DNA of 33,350 nt from Desulfuromonadaceae bacterium (GCA_027065245.1 JAMOOS010000264.1:1-33350); one strand, 5' to 3'; positions 15,325 to 25,359 are shown, counted from the first letter of the stretch. Notes: a model not told the origin generated them from the letters alone. A program made the numbers and translations.

Positions 15325-16595
15325 TGTCCTGGCGGCTGGTAACGCTGCTGCTGGCGGCGCTGATAGTGCTGGTCGGCGCGTTACCGGTGTCGGCGTGGCA
15401 ACTGCATGGCTTTGTCGATGCCCGCAGCGGCCTGCGCCTGCACAATGCCGCCGGGCAGCGGCGCGCCATCCTCAATGAGACGCGCCTGCAACTTGATTTA
15501 AGTCACGACAGCGACTGGGCGCAGTGGCGGCTGCGCGGCGATGTTATCGCCGATGAAGCCGCCGGGGCGCACGATTTCGATCTTGAGCTGGGTCACGGCG
15601 TGCTGGATATGCGCGAGGCCAATGTGCTGCTCTATCCCCTCGATTGCCTCGATGTCAAAATCGGGCGCCAGATTCTCACCTGGGGCACCGGCGACCTGCT
15701 GTTTATCAACGATATGTTTCCCAAGGACTGGCAGTCGTTTTTTCTCGGTCGCGATGAGGAGTACCTGAAAGCGCCTTCCGACGCGGTACTGGCCAGTTTT
15801 TATTTTGACAGCGTCAATCTCGATGTGGTGTACACGCCGCAGTTTGACAGCGATCGTTACATCAGCGGTGAACGCTTATCGTACTGGAATCCCATGTTTG
15901 GCCGTCACGCTGTGCGCAGCGACGGCTTGCGTGTGGATAGGCGCAACCGCGCTTTTAGCGAAGATGAGTTCAGCGTGCGGCTGTATCGCGATGTGAAAGG
16001 CTACGAGCTGGCGCTGTACGGCTACAGCGGTTACTGGAAAAACCCGGTCGGTTTCGATGCCGCCAGTGGTCGCCAGAGTTTTCCGCGTCTGGATGTCTAC
16101 GGTGCCAGCGGGCGGGGTGGGTTGTTCGGCGGTATCTTCAATATCGAAGGTGGTTTTTATAACAGTCGTGATGATCGCGGCGGTGATGATCCCAACGTAC
16201 CCAACAGCGAATATCGCCTGCTGCTGGGTTACGAGCACGAGCTGGCGCGCGATTTCAGCGCTGCCGGGCAGTATTACCTCGAATATCTCGACCACTACGG
16301 CAACTACCGCGCGGCGCTGCCCGCCGCCGTCCACGCGCGTGAGCGCTGCCGCCACGTTTTTACCCTGCGTCTGACCCGCCAGGCGCTCAGTCAAAATCTT
16401 ACCCTGTCGCTGTTTTGCTACTGGTCGCCTTCGGATGAAGATGGCTATCTGCGTCCGATTGTCAAGTACAAGGCCAGCGACGCGGTGAGTATCTATGTGG
16501 GGGGCAATCTGTTCCTCGGTCGGCGCTGTGATACCTTCTTCGGCCAGTTTGAGGACAACAACAACCTTTATCTCGGCGCCCGCTACAGTTTTTAG
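15324..16595 (+). CDS. Outer-membrane beta-barrel protein, partner of the RND/LolA-like genes
   Basis: A 423-residue protein with a signal peptide (about 1-24, cleavage near PVSA). Alternating hydrophobic/polar strands run along its length, and the C-terminus YLGARYSF ends in phenylalanine, the usual signal for outer-membrane insertion by BAM. There are many aromatic-girdle residues (YW, YY, FY pairs). Motifs such as DVKIGRQILTWGTGDLLFIN resemble DUF1302/alginate-export-like barrels that accompany RND exporters. Its ATG overlaps the stop of the previous gene by one base (TGATG). It probably provides the outer-membrane step of the same export path. The exact family assignment is by resemblance only. 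Confidence 0.8.
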   Translation: MSWRLVTLLLAALIVLVGALPVSAWQLHGFVDARSGLRLHNAAGQRRAILNETRLQLDLSHDSDWAQWRLRGDVIADEAAGAHDFDLELGHGVLDMREANVLLYPLDCLDVKIGRQILTWGTGDLLFINDMFPKDWQSFFLGRDEEYLKAPSDAVLASFYFDSVNLDVVYTPQFDSDRYISGERLSYWNPMFGRHAVRSDGLRVDRRNRAFSEDEFSVRLYRDVKGYELALYGYSGYWKNPVGFDAASGRQSFPRLDVYGASGRGGLFGGIFNIEGGFYNSRDDRGGDDPNVPNSEYRLLLGYEHELARDFSAAGQYYLEYLDHYGNYRAALPAAVHARERCRHVFTLRLTRQALSQNLTLSLFCYWSPSDEDGYLRPIVKYKASDAVSIYVGGNLFLGRRCDTFFGQFEDNNNLYLGARYSF

Positions 16596-17348
16596 GTGAC
16601 GGTGATGATCCCTTCCGCTACCGGCGCGACATGTCTCTTCGATAGTCATATACATCTCGATTTATTGCCCGCCGCTGTAGAAGTCGCTGGCGCTGCGTTG
16701 GTACCGGCATTAACACCGACGCAGTGGTTGCCGCTGCTGCGGCGCTACCGTAACAATGCGGCAGTATGGCTGGCGCTGGGGGCGCATCCCAGTGCTGTCG
16801 CCGCAGCAGATGCGGCGGCACTGCGTCGTCTGCGCCGCCTGCTACGCCATCCCAAAGTGGTGGCGCTGGGGGAGGTGGGGCTGGATGGACGTTACGGTGA
16901 CGATGCCGCGCAACTGCTGTTGCTGCGGCGCCAGATGGAGTTGGCGGCCACAAGTGGAAAAGCGCTGGTATTACATTGCGTGCGCCGCTATCATGAGCTG
17001 GTGCCGCTGCTGGAACAGCAGGATGGCGGTTGTGGCGGTGTGCTCCACGGCTTCAGCGGTGGCAGCGATCTGGCTGCGCGGTTGTGGCGCGCCGGTTTTG
17101 CCATCGGTATTGGTCGCACCGTGCTGAACCCGGCGGCGAAAAAGCTGCGCACGGCGGTGGCTGCATTGCCAGACGCGGCGCTGCTGCTGGAGACTGATGC
17201 GCCGTGGCCGCGTGGTTGTGGAGAAGATGGCAGCAATGCCCTGGAGCGGATTGCTGCTGCCGTGGCGCAGATACGCGGCCAGCGGGTAGAACAGGTGGCG
17301 ACATACACAGCCGCCAACGCGCGGCGGATTTTTTCCCTTACGGACTGA
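16596..17348 (+). CDS. TatD-family metal-dependent hydrolase (YjjV-like)
   Basis: A 250-residue TIM-barrel hydrolase. The metal motif H18-x-H20 (FDSHIHLD), the glutamate in ALGEVGLDGRY, the histidines in LVLHCVRRYHE and GVLHGFSGG, and the aspartate in LLETDAPWP are all present, as expected for TatD/YcfH/YjjV nucleases. Family members act on DNA or RNA 3' ends or on damaged nucleic acid; the exact role here is not known. A GTG follows the previous stop directly; GTG at 16602 or ATG at 16605 are alternatives, and none has a clear ribosome site, which suggests coupling to the barrel gene. Confidence 0.9.
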   Translation: MTVMIPSATGATCLFDSHIHLDLLPAAVEVAGAALVPALTPTQWLPLLRRYRNNAAVWLALGAHPSAVAAADAAALRRLRRLLRHPKVVALGEVGLDGRYGDDAAQLLLLRRQMELAATSGKALVLHCVRRYHELVPLLEQQDGGCGGVLHGFSGGSDLAARLWRAGFAIGIGRTVLNPAAKKLRTAVAALPDAALLLETDAPWPRGCGEDGSNALERIAAAVAQIRGQRVEQVATYTAANARRIFSLTD

Positions 17349-17351
17349 TCT

Positions 17352-18101
17352 ATGGAATCACATGGCTGTGTCGGCAGTGGCGCTGGCGACGAACGTTTTT
17401 CCCGTACGGCGCTGTTTCTCGGTAAAGACGCCGTGGCACACCTGGCGCGCTGCCACGTGGCGGTGTTCGGTCTCGGCGGCGTGGGTGGCTACGCGGTGGA
17501 GGCGTTGGCACGCGCCGGTATCGGCGCCATCACTCTGGTGGATAACGACTGCTTCTGCTGCAGCAATATTAATCGGCAACTGCATGCCCTGCCGGAAACG
17601 GTTGGCCAACTCAAGGTGGCGGTGGCGGCGCAGCGCTGCCGCGCCATCAACCCGACGCTCAGGGTGTACGAGGTGGCGCGCCGCTACAGCGCCCAGGAAG
17701 CGGCCGATTTTTTCCCGGCTCACTATCATTATGTGCTCGACTGTATCGACACTGTTTCAGCTAAAATCGACTTGATTCAGCAGTGCCGCGCGCGCAAGCT
17801 GGCGGTGATTAGCGCCATGGGGGCGGCCAACAAAATTGATCCGTCTCTGGTACGTGTCGGCGAGTTGTTCCACAGCGAAAAGTGTCGCCTGGCGCGCATT
17901 ATGCGCAAGGAATTACGCCGCCGCGGTATTGACAGCGGCGTTACGGCGGTGTATTCCACAGAGCAGTTTCATCCGCCCGGCGGCAGTGAGCGCACGCCGC
18001 TGCTCGGCTCTGTTGCCACCATTCCGGCGCTGTTCGGCCTGATGATGGCTGGCCATGTACTGCAATCTCTGCTGACTGGGGTAATTAACGATGGAAATTG
18101 A
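17352..18101 (+). CDS. tcdA: tRNA threonylcarbamoyladenosine dehydratase (TcdA/CsdL, ThiF/E1-like)
   Basis: A 249-residue E1-like enzyme that uses ATP to cyclise t6A37 of ANN-decoding tRNAs to ct6A. The Rossmann ATP site is GLGGVGGYAVEALARAGIG (about residues 34-52), followed by LVDNDCFCCSNINRQLHAL, with the conserved Asp and Arg that bind ATP. DCIDTVSAKIDLI and ISAMGAANKIDPS come later; the latter is characteristic of TcdA rather than ThiF or MoeB. It starts 3 bases after the hydrolase stop, and its 3' end overlaps the next gene by 11 bases. The neighbouring tRNA-modification genes further on (cmoAB, gluQ) are separate units. Confidence 0.92.
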   Translation: MESHGCVGSGAGDERFSRTALFLGKDAVAHLARCHVAVFGLGGVGGYAVEALARAGIGAITLVDNDCFCCSNINRQLHALPETVGQLKVAVAAQRCRAINPTLRVYEVARRYSAQEAADFFPAHYHYVLDCIDTVSAKIDLIQQCRARKLAVISAMGAANKIDPSLVRVGELFHSEKCRLARIMRKELRRRGIDSGVTAVYSTEQFHPPGGSERTPLLGSVATIPALFGLMMAGHVLQSLLTGVINDGN

Positions 18102-18843
18102 CTGGTGGCAACTGCCGGCGCTGTTTGCTGTAGGCGGTATAAGCGGATTCCTCAATATCCTCGCCGGCGGCGGCTCGTTGCTTACCCTGCCGCTGCTGAT
18201 CTTTATCGGCTTGCCGGCAGTGGAAGCCAACGGTACCAACCGGGTGGCCATTGTGGTGCAGAATATCGTTGCCATGCGCAGCTACAAAAAAAGTGGCGTG
18301 CTAGCGTGGGACCTGGCGTTGCTGTGTACCGTACCGGCGGTGCTGGGCGCGATTATCGGTGCCAATATTGCCGTTACCATCGACGATCAGCTGTTTCGTC
18401 AGGTGCTGGGGGCGGTAATGGTGCTGATGCTGGTGCTTACCGCCATCGATCCGGTCAAACGCTTCGGCTGGGATTGCGGCGACCTGCAGCGGGTGCGGCG
18501 GCTGCCGTTGGTGGCCGGTTTTTTCTGTATCGGTATCTACGGCGGTTTTATTCAGGCCGGGGTCGGCTTTCTGATTCTCATTGTCGCCACCCTGGCGGGG
18601 ATGGATCTGCTGCGCAGCAACGTGCTCAAGGTGGTGGTTATCCTCGCTTTCAATCTGCCGGCGGCAGCCATCTTCGCCTGGCACGGCGATATTAATTGGC
18701 TGCTGGGGGCGGCGCTGGCGTGCGGTAACGCTCTGGGTGGATTGGTGGCGGCGCGTCTGGCGGTAAAAAAGGGGCACAACTGGATTCGTCGCGTGGTCAC
18801 AGTTGTGGTGTTGTTGTGTGCTGTCAAACTGTTTGTGGGATAA
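18091..18843 (+). CDS. TauE/SafE family membrane transporter
   Basis: A 250-residue integral membrane protein with about 8 predicted helices in two similar halves. The N-terminal LAGGGSLLTLPLLIFIGLPAVEANGTNR and the C-terminal-half GFIQAGVGFLILIVATLAGMDLLRSN are the two family signature repeats. TauE/SafE proteins are linked to export or uptake of sulfur-containing anions and other organic acids; the substrate here is not known. The start overlaps the end of tcdA by 11 bases, so translation is probably coupled, and it is the last gene of the run starting at the RND exporter. No clear terminator follows it. Confidence 0.9.
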   Translation: MEIDWWQLPALFAVGGISGFLNILAGGGSLLTLPLLIFIGLPAVEANGTNRVAIVVQNIVAMRSYKKSGVLAWDLALLCTVPAVLGAIIGANIAVTIDDQLFRQVLGAVMVLMLVLTAIDPVKRFGWDCGDLQRVRRLPLVAGFFCIGIYGGFIQAGVGFLILIVATLAGMDLLRSNVLKVVVILAFNLPAAAIFAWHGDINWLLGAALACGNALGGLVAARLAVKKGHNWIRRVVTVVVLLCAVKLFVG

Positions 18844-18909
18844 AATAATCGTTGTGGTATTTATGCTCGGCTGGCGAGCAAAAAATGCACATTGTATACA
18901 ATTTTCCTT

Positions 18910-18938
18910 TTGCAATTTTATCAAACGGCGTTTACTAT
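18910..18938 (+). promoter_or_regulatory. Sigma-70-type promoter for sdhCAB
   Basis: TTGCAA, a 17-base spacer and TACTAT (four of six matches each) lie about 220 bases before the sdhC start. The 316-base gap before sdhC holds this promoter, a possible leader peptide and a hairpin near 19095-19127. Confidence 0.5.
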
Positions 18939-19019
18939 TAACAGCAATATGTGATCCCCCGTGCGGGTGTTCCGGGCGGGGTGTTGATTTTCTACATTAC
19001 TTGGATAAGGGGGTATCTG

Positions 19020-19061
19020 ATGGTTATGGCGTATGTAAGTTGGCGGCCACCACCGTATTGA
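19020..19061 (+). CDS. Possible 13-residue leader peptide upstream of sdhC (MVMAYVSWRPPPY)
   Basis: AGGGGG (19008-19013) lies 6 bases before an ATG that opens a 13-codon frame ending in Pro-Pro-Pro-Tyr and TGA, 98 bases before sdhC. The ribosome site and spacing are better than those of many genes here. Three consecutive prolines are known to slow ribosomes without EF-P, which would suit a regulatory leader peptide, but a chance frame is quite possible. Confidence 0.35.
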   Translation: MVMAYVSWRPPPY

Positions 19062-19159
19062 AGCCGGGTTGTAGTGGCGTTTCGACCGGGTGAGCGGGCC
19101 TGTCTGCATGGCGCAGATGGCTCCAGCCCTGAACAAACTTCTAAGGACAGGTAAATTCT

Positions 19160-19837
19160 ATGCAAATGCTTCAAAGTTCTATTGGCAGAAAGCTTGTGAT
19201 GGCAGCGACCGGCCTGTGTCTGGTCGGCTTTGTCATCGTTCACCTGCTTGGTAACTCATCCATCTTCATCGGAGCGGATGGTATCAATGCGTATGCTGAG
19301 CACCTGCACTCACTGGGACCGTTGGTATGGGTCTTCCGTATTGTGCTGCTTGGCCTTTTCGGGCTGCATATCTTCTTTGGTATTCAGCTGACACTCGAGA
19401 ACAGTGCGGCGCGTCCCATCGATTACGTGGAGAAGCAGAATATCCGCACCTCGTTTGGCGCCGAGACCATGATCTACACCGGTCTGGCCATTCTGGCTTT
19501 CGTTGTGTATCACCTGCTGCATTTCACCATGCACGTAACCAACCCCGAAATTTCCGTCGGCGTACTGCCGCTGGATGCGCTGGGTCGCAATGACGTGTTC
19601 ACCATGGTGGTTCTCAGCTTCCAGAAGTTCTTCATCAGTGCGATTTATGCCGGTGCCATGGTGGCATTGCTGCTCCATCTGAGTCACGGTATCCAGAGCC
19701 TGTTCCAGACTCTGGGCCTGTTGAATGGCAAAACACTGCCGGTTATGGAAAAAATCGGTCGTGCCGTTGCCGTTGTCGCCTTTATTGGTTTTGTTTCTAT
19801 CCCGGTGTCCATACTTCTGGGCCTGATTAAAGTTTAG
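19160..19837 (+). CDS. sdhC: Succinate dehydrogenase/fumarate reductase cytochrome b subunit
   Basis: A 225-residue membrane anchor with five predicted helices, of the dihaem cytochrome b558 class. Candidate haem ligands are H28 (VIVHLLGN), the histidine in GLHIFFG, those in YHLLHFTMH, and those in LLHLSHGIQSL. It passes electrons between the quinone pool and the iron-sulfur subunit. In Geobacter the same three-gene complex (frdCAB) works as both succinate dehydrogenase and fumarate reductase. An AAGGA ribosome site lies about 11 bases upstream of the ATG. The flavoprotein gene follows after 11 bases. Confidence 0.95.
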   Translation: MQMLQSSIGRKLVMAATGLCLVGFVIVHLLGNSSIFIGADGINAYAEHLHSLGPLVWVFRIVLLGLFGLHIFFGIQLTLENSAARPIDYVEKQNIRTSFGAETMIYTGLAILAFVVYHLLHFTMHVTNPEISVGVLPLDALGRNDVFTMVVLSFQKFFISAIYAGAMVALLLHLSHGIQSLFQTLGLLNGKTLPVMEKIGRAVAVVAFIGFVSIPVSILLGLIKV

Positions 19838-19848
19838 GAGGGTTCATC

Positions 19849-21764
<1,916 letters not shown>

Positions 21765-21765
<1 letters not shown>

Positions 21766-22505
21766 TGGATCTGACACTTTACGTATGGCGCCAAAACGGT
21801 CCTGATGAAAAGGGCAAAATGGAGCAGTACGAGGCTAAGAATGTCAGCCCCGACAGCTCCTTTCTGGAAATGCTCGACGAGGTGAATGAGGAGCTTATCG
21901 CCAACGGAGAGCTGCCCATCGAATTTGACAACGATTGCCGCGAAGGTATCTGTGGTACCTGTGGTTGTGTAATCAATGGTGTACCGCACGGCCCGCAGGA
22001 GAAGACCACCACCTGCCAACTGCATATGCGCCAATTCAATGACGGTGATACCATCACTCTTGAGCCGTGGCGTGCCGGGGCCTTCCCGGTGGTTAAAGAC
22101 CTGGTAGTTGATCGCAGCGCTCTGGATAAAATTATCCAGGCCGGTGGTTATACTTCAGCCTACACCGGTGAGGTTGGTGAAGCCAATCAGACACTGATTC
22201 CCAAGCCTGATGCCGATTATGCCATGGACGCAGCCGAGTGCATCGGTTGCGGTGCCTGTGTGGCAGCCTGCCCCAATGGTAGTGCCATGCTGTTCACCTG
22301 TGCCAAGGTTGCGCAGATGGCCGTATTGCCGCAAGGGCAGGTAGAAGCGGCTGAGCGGGTCAAGAATATGACCGAAGCGTTGCTTAATGCCGGTTTTGGC
22401 AACTGTACCAACCATTACGAGTGTGAAGCGGCTTGTCCCAAAGGGGTAAGCGTCAAGTTTATCGCCAAGTCGAACCGCGAATATATCAAGGCACTCGGCA
22501 AGTAA
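21765..22505 (+). CDS. sdhB: Succinate dehydrogenase/fumarate reductase iron-sulfur subunit
   Basis: A 246-residue electron-transfer subunit. The [2Fe-2S] ligands are C58, C63, C66 and C84 (DCREGICGTCGC...TTTCQLH). The C-terminal ferredoxin-like part has C159-x2-C162-x2-C165-x3-C169 and C214...C220-x3-C224, giving the [4Fe-4S] and [3Fe-4S] sites. It takes electrons from the flavin to the membrane haems. The ATG shares one base with the preceding stop (TAATG). A strong terminator ends the operon. Confidence 0.96.
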
Positions 22506-22528
22506 TACCGGATAACATCCCGGAACAA

Positions 22529-22563
22529 AGAGGGCCGCTTCGTCGAAGCGGCCCTCTTTGTTT
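22529..22563. terminator. Strong terminator closing sdhCAB, probably bidirectional
   Basis: AGAGGGCCGCTT (22529-22540) pairs perfectly with AAGCGGCCCTCT (22546-22557) over 12 bp with a CGTCG loop. TTGTTT follows on the plus strand and CTTTGTT on the minus strand. It lies between sdhB and the convergent gluQ gene and can serve both. Confidence 0.85.
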
Positions 22564-23480
22564 CAACTGGACGGTGTTGCTGTTATCTGGCGATCGCGCT
22601 GTGGAATTAACGAAAAATCGAAAGCGTTGACCGCCCACGCCATTATCACATCGGGTGGCTCATCACGCAAAAAAGAAGGTGGATTCTGACCGAGAAATTC
22701 GAGAACATCCACTAACAAATCGCTGCGTCTGGTCATGGCAGTAATATTAACCTGATGGTGACGCTTGCTGATTTTTTCGCCATTGGTTGCCAGCGCCAGC
22801 GGCAGGTGGCCGAATTGCGGCACCGTGTAGCCCAGACAATGGTGAAGAAAAATCTGCCGCGGGGTGGAAAACAACAGATCGCGACCACGTATTACCTGAT
22901 TGACCCCGGCTAGGTAATCATCTATTACAACCGCCAGTTGGTAATTGAAAACTCCATCGTTACGCCGCAGAGGAAAGTCGCCTACTTCATGTTCAAGATG
23001 CTGCTGTTGCTTGCCGTAGACAATATCGGAGAATGAAATTACAACTCCACTGGTGTTGATGCGCCAGGCGCTATTGCGCTCGCTCAGACCACGATGGCGG
23101 CAGGTGCCGGGATAGATAGGGCCTTCTTCACCCATGTGGGGGGCGCTGGCACTGATGATGCGGCGTGAACAACTGCAGCGATATAACCGTCCCTGTTCGT
23201 GTAGTTGCCGCAATGCATCAGCATAGTGATGGATGTTGCGGCTTTGAAACGTTACCTCGCCATCCCACAGCAGTGCTAGGTGCTCCAGCTGCTGCATAAT
23301 GGTGTCAGCCGCACCAGGCACAACCCTCGGAGTATCCAAATCATCAATCCGCAAAAGCCAACGTCCCCCAGATTGCTTGGCAGCACAGTAACTGGCTACA
23401 GCTGTCAGAAGCGAACCGAAGTGGAGCGCACCGGTTGGGCTGGGGGCAAAACGACCTGTAATTTGTCTATGTTCATGCAT
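22563..23480 (-). CDS. gluQ: Glutamyl-Q tRNA(Asp) synthetase
   Basis: A 305-residue paralogue of the catalytic half of glutamyl-tRNA synthetase; it attaches glutamate to queuosine 34 of tRNA-Asp. Visible motifs are GRFAPSPTGALHFGSL (HIGH-like HFGS) near the start, the zinc-type cluster CSCSRR...GTCRHR near residues 105-125, and KISKRHHQ (KMSKS-like). The anticodon-binding domain of GluRS is absent, as in GluQ. The ATG at 23478-23480 fits the family N-terminus; an upstream TTG adds seven residues. No good ribosome site is seen at either. It implies that the organism makes queuosine. Divergent from the rrf2 gene. Confidence 0.93.
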   Translation of the reverse strand: MHEHRQITGRFAPSPTGALHFGSLLTAVASYCAAKQSGGRWLLRIDDLDTPRVVPGAADTIMQQLEHLALLWDGEVTFQSRNIHHYADALRQLHEQGRLYRCSCSRRIISASAPHMGEEGPIYPGTCRHRGLSERNSAWRINTSGVVISFSDIVYGKQQQHLEHEVGDFPLRRNDGVFNYQLAVVIDDYLAGVNQVIRGRDLLFSTPRQIFLHHCLGYTVPQFGHLPLALATNGEKISKRHHQVNITAMTRRSDLLVDVLEFLGQNPPSFLRDEPPDVIMAWAVNAFDFSLIPQRDRQITATPSS

Positions 23481-23547
23481 AATGGCACACAATCGCAGCA
23501 ATTTGCCCGCTGTAAAAAGCGTATATCAGAATATATTACAAAAAATG

Positions 23548-23576
23548 TTGACAAAAGGCGCGTAACAACATATCTA
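23548..23576 (+). promoter_or_regulatory. Promoter for the Rrf2 regulator gene
   Basis: A perfect TTGACA is followed by 17 bases and TATCTA, about 30 bases before the start codon. AT-rich half-repeats around it (for example ATTAC at 23535 and 23577) could be an autoregulatory operator, as is common for Rrf2 genes, but I cannot delimit one. Confidence 0.6.
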
Positions 23577-23606
23577 TTACGAAAATAGTATTAAATGAGG
23601 AGCATT

Positions 23607-24068
23607 ATGATAATTACCCGCGCAACCGAATATGCCGTTCGTGCCATTCTGTACATGTCCAAGTTTCCCACCGGTCAGATTGTTCTGAAAAAAGATATCT
23701 GCCGCACCCAGGATGTTACACCGGCATTTCTCACCAAGATTTTTCAACCCCTGATAAAAGAAGGGATAGTCGGCTCGCAGCGCGGCGTTGGTGGTGGATT
23801 CTTTCTTAAAAAAGATCCAAAGGATATCACAGTGTACGATATCTTCAAGGCTCAGGAAGATCCTCTGCATATCAATAAATGTCTAATCGGGGAGGGCTGC
23901 TGCGAGCGCGACAGCTTCTGCTCGGTGCACGGCGCCTGGCGTGAGGTTCGTGATGGTATGAAGCAGCGTCTGGAGGAGTACACGTTTGAGCGCTTGGCGC
24001 GGGAGCAGGAGGAGAATATCGCCAACCTGATGAGAAGTAAGCGGGAATCTGCTGTCGCCGACAACTGA
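23607..24068 (+). CDS. Rrf2-family iron-sulfur transcription regulator
   Basis: A 153-residue winged-helix regulator. The N-terminal helix-turn-helix region (ITRATEYAVRAILYMS, FLTKIFQPLIKEGIVGSQRGVGGGF) is typical of Rrf2. A cysteine group C92, C98, C99, C105 lies where IscR, NsrR and related proteins bind a [2Fe-2S] or [4Fe-4S] cluster, so a redox, NO or iron-sulfur sensing role is likely. The target genes are not indicated. I chose the ATG at 23607 because AGGAG is 5 bases upstream; the ATG at 23595 would lie before that site. It is divergent from gluQ. Confidence 0.92.
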   Translation: MIITRATEYAVRAILYMSKFPTGQIVLKKDICRTQDVTPAFLTKIFQPLIKEGIVGSQRGVGGGFFLKKDPKDITVYDIFKAQEDPLHINKCLIGEGCCERDSFCSVHGAWREVRDGMKQRLEEYTFERLAREQEENIANLMRSKRESAVADN

Positions 24069-24096
24069 TTGAAGCGATGATTAATTGCATTATACA

Positions 24097-24125
24097 TTGA
24101 CTAAAGAATAAATTTTGCATAGTAT
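24097..24125 (+). promoter_or_regulatory. Promoter for the DksA-like gene
   Basis: TTGACT, 17 bases and TAGTAT precede the gene by about 54 bases. Nothing else is seen in the short gap after the Rrf2 gene. Confidence 0.5.
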
Positions 24126-24178
24126 TGCTCGATTTTTCGTTGCTTTACATTGTCAGCGCATTTCAGGGGATGAAATAT

Positions 24179-24535
24179 ATGGACAAGGCACAGGCGGAAA
24201 AATACCGGGCTATTCTGCAGGAACAGTTGGAAAAGTTGTTGCGTGAGGCGGATAAAACTGTCTCGGAAATGACCGATGAAAAAGAGAATTTTCCCGATCC
24301 TACCGACCGGGCATCCATGGAATCGGATCGCAACTTCGAATTGCGGATACGTGATCGAGAACGGCGCCTGATAGCCAAGATCAAGGATGCGATAAAACGG
24401 ATTGACGACGGGGTGTTCGGTATTTGCGAGTGTTGCGAAGAAGAGATCGGCGAAGCGCGTTTGCAGGCGCGGCCAGTAACCACCTTGTGTATCGACTGCA
24501 AAACCGAGCAGGAGCGCAAAGAACGGATCGGTTAG
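24179..24535 (+). CDS. dksA: DksA/TraR-family zinc-finger RNA polymerase regulator
   Basis: A 118-residue DksA-like protein, shorter than E. coli DksA (151). The coiled coil spans about residues 4-80. Its tip carries D40-x2-D43-x-A45 (DPTDRAS), the DxxDxA motif that enters the RNA polymerase secondary channel. The zinc finger is C83-x2-C86...C104-x2-C107, with an additional C85. It should tune transcription with ppGpp. The ATG at 24179 has AGGGG 10 bases upstream; the ATG at 24170 is only 1-2 bases after that site, so it is less likely. A terminator hairpin follows before cmoA. Confidence 0.9.
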   Translation: MDKAQAEKYRAILQEQLEKLLREADKTVSEMTDEKENFPDPTDRASMESDRNFELRIRDRERRLIAKIKDAIKRIDDGVFGICECCEEEIGEARLQARPVTTLCIDCKTEQERKERIG

Positions 24536-24561
24536 ACGCCGACCAGGATTTGACTTAATCA

Positions 24562-24606
24562 CAGCAGCCGCACTGTCCCTTGGGGTAGACGCGGCTGTTG
24601 CTTTTT
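24562..24606 (+). terminator. Terminator after dksA, close before cmoA
   Basis: CAGCCGC (about 24565-24571) pairs with GCGGCTG (24591-24597), extended by further outer pairs including a G-T, with a TTTTT run at 24602-24606. It ends 21 bases before the cmoA ATG. Confidence 0.7.
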
Positions 24607-24627
24607 GTCCCTGCCGAGGTTACAGCC

Positions 24628-25359
24628 ATGACCAAAGAAGATTATATCTACGCCCAACCGCAGAACAACATCCCCCCATTCGATTTTAATGCCGCTGTTG
24701 TCGATGTATTCGACGACATGCTCACCCGCAGTGTCCCGCTGTATCACGAGTCGATTCGTCGTCAGGCGCAACTGGCGGCGGAATTTTATCAACCCGGCAC
24801 GACAATTTACGATCTTGGCTGCTCCAACGGCAATTTTGCCATGCGGTTGCTAAAGGAGATGGGCACGGCTCCGTTTATCATGCAGGCGGTGGATAATTCA
24901 CAGCCGATGCTGGAGCAGTATCGCACCCGCCTGGCCACCTGCCCCACCACAGCGCAGATAACGCTGCACAACAGTTCCATAGAGGATTTCCCTCTGCAGA
25001 ATGCTTCGGTGGTGGTTGTCAATCTCACTTTGCAGTTTATCGCTGTGCAGCAGCGGCGGCAGGTGCTGCAGCGGGTATATGATGCCCTGGTTCCCGGCGG
25101 TGTTTTGCTGCTGAGCGAAAAGATTGTTGCCGCTGATGAACAGATCGACCAGATACAGCAGCGCTGGTATTATCGCTTTAAAGGGGAGAACGGCTATTCA
25201 CGGCTGGAGATCAGCCAGAAACGGGAGGCGCTGGAAAATGTTTTGATTCCCGATACCGTGGAACAGCACCAGCAGCGCCTGCATGAGGTGGGGTTCAGGC
25301 ACTGTGATATCTGGCTGAAATGGTTTAACTTCATGTCCATGTTGTGTATCCGCCCATGA
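24628..25359 (+). CDS. cmoA: Carboxy-S-adenosyl-L-methionine synthase
   Basis: A 243-residue SAM-binding enzyme that makes carboxy-SAM from SAM and prephenate. The SAM motif is YDLGCSNGNFAMRL (about residues 58-71). Further family segments are VDNSQPMLEQYR, VVNLTLQFIAV and GVLLLSEKI. Length is near that of E. coli CmoA (247). The ATG at 24628 has GAGG about 8 bases upstream; an earlier in-frame ATT/TTG-type start overlaps the terminator. Its stop overlaps the cmoB start (ATGA), so the two are coupled. The product is used by CmoB for cmo5U34 formation in tRNA. Confidence 0.95.
   Translation: MTKEDYIYAQPQNNIPPFDFNAAVVDVFDDMLTRSVPLYHESIRRQAQLAAEFYQPGTTIYDLGCSNGNFAMRLLKEMGTAPFIMQAVDNSQPMLEQYRTRLATCPTTAQITLHNSSIEDFPLQNASVVVVNLTLQFIAVQQRRQVLQRVYDALVPGGVLLLSEKIVAADEQIDQIQQRWYYRFKGENGYSRLEISQKREALENVLIPDTVEQHQQRLHEVGFRHCDIWLKWFNFMSMLCIRP

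Noticed and set aside
18803..19093. A 96-codon cysteine-rich frame spanning the end of the TauE/SafE gene and the sdh leader
   Set aside because: It overlaps the end of a conserved membrane protein gene, crosses a good promoter, and has no ribosome site or family resemblance.
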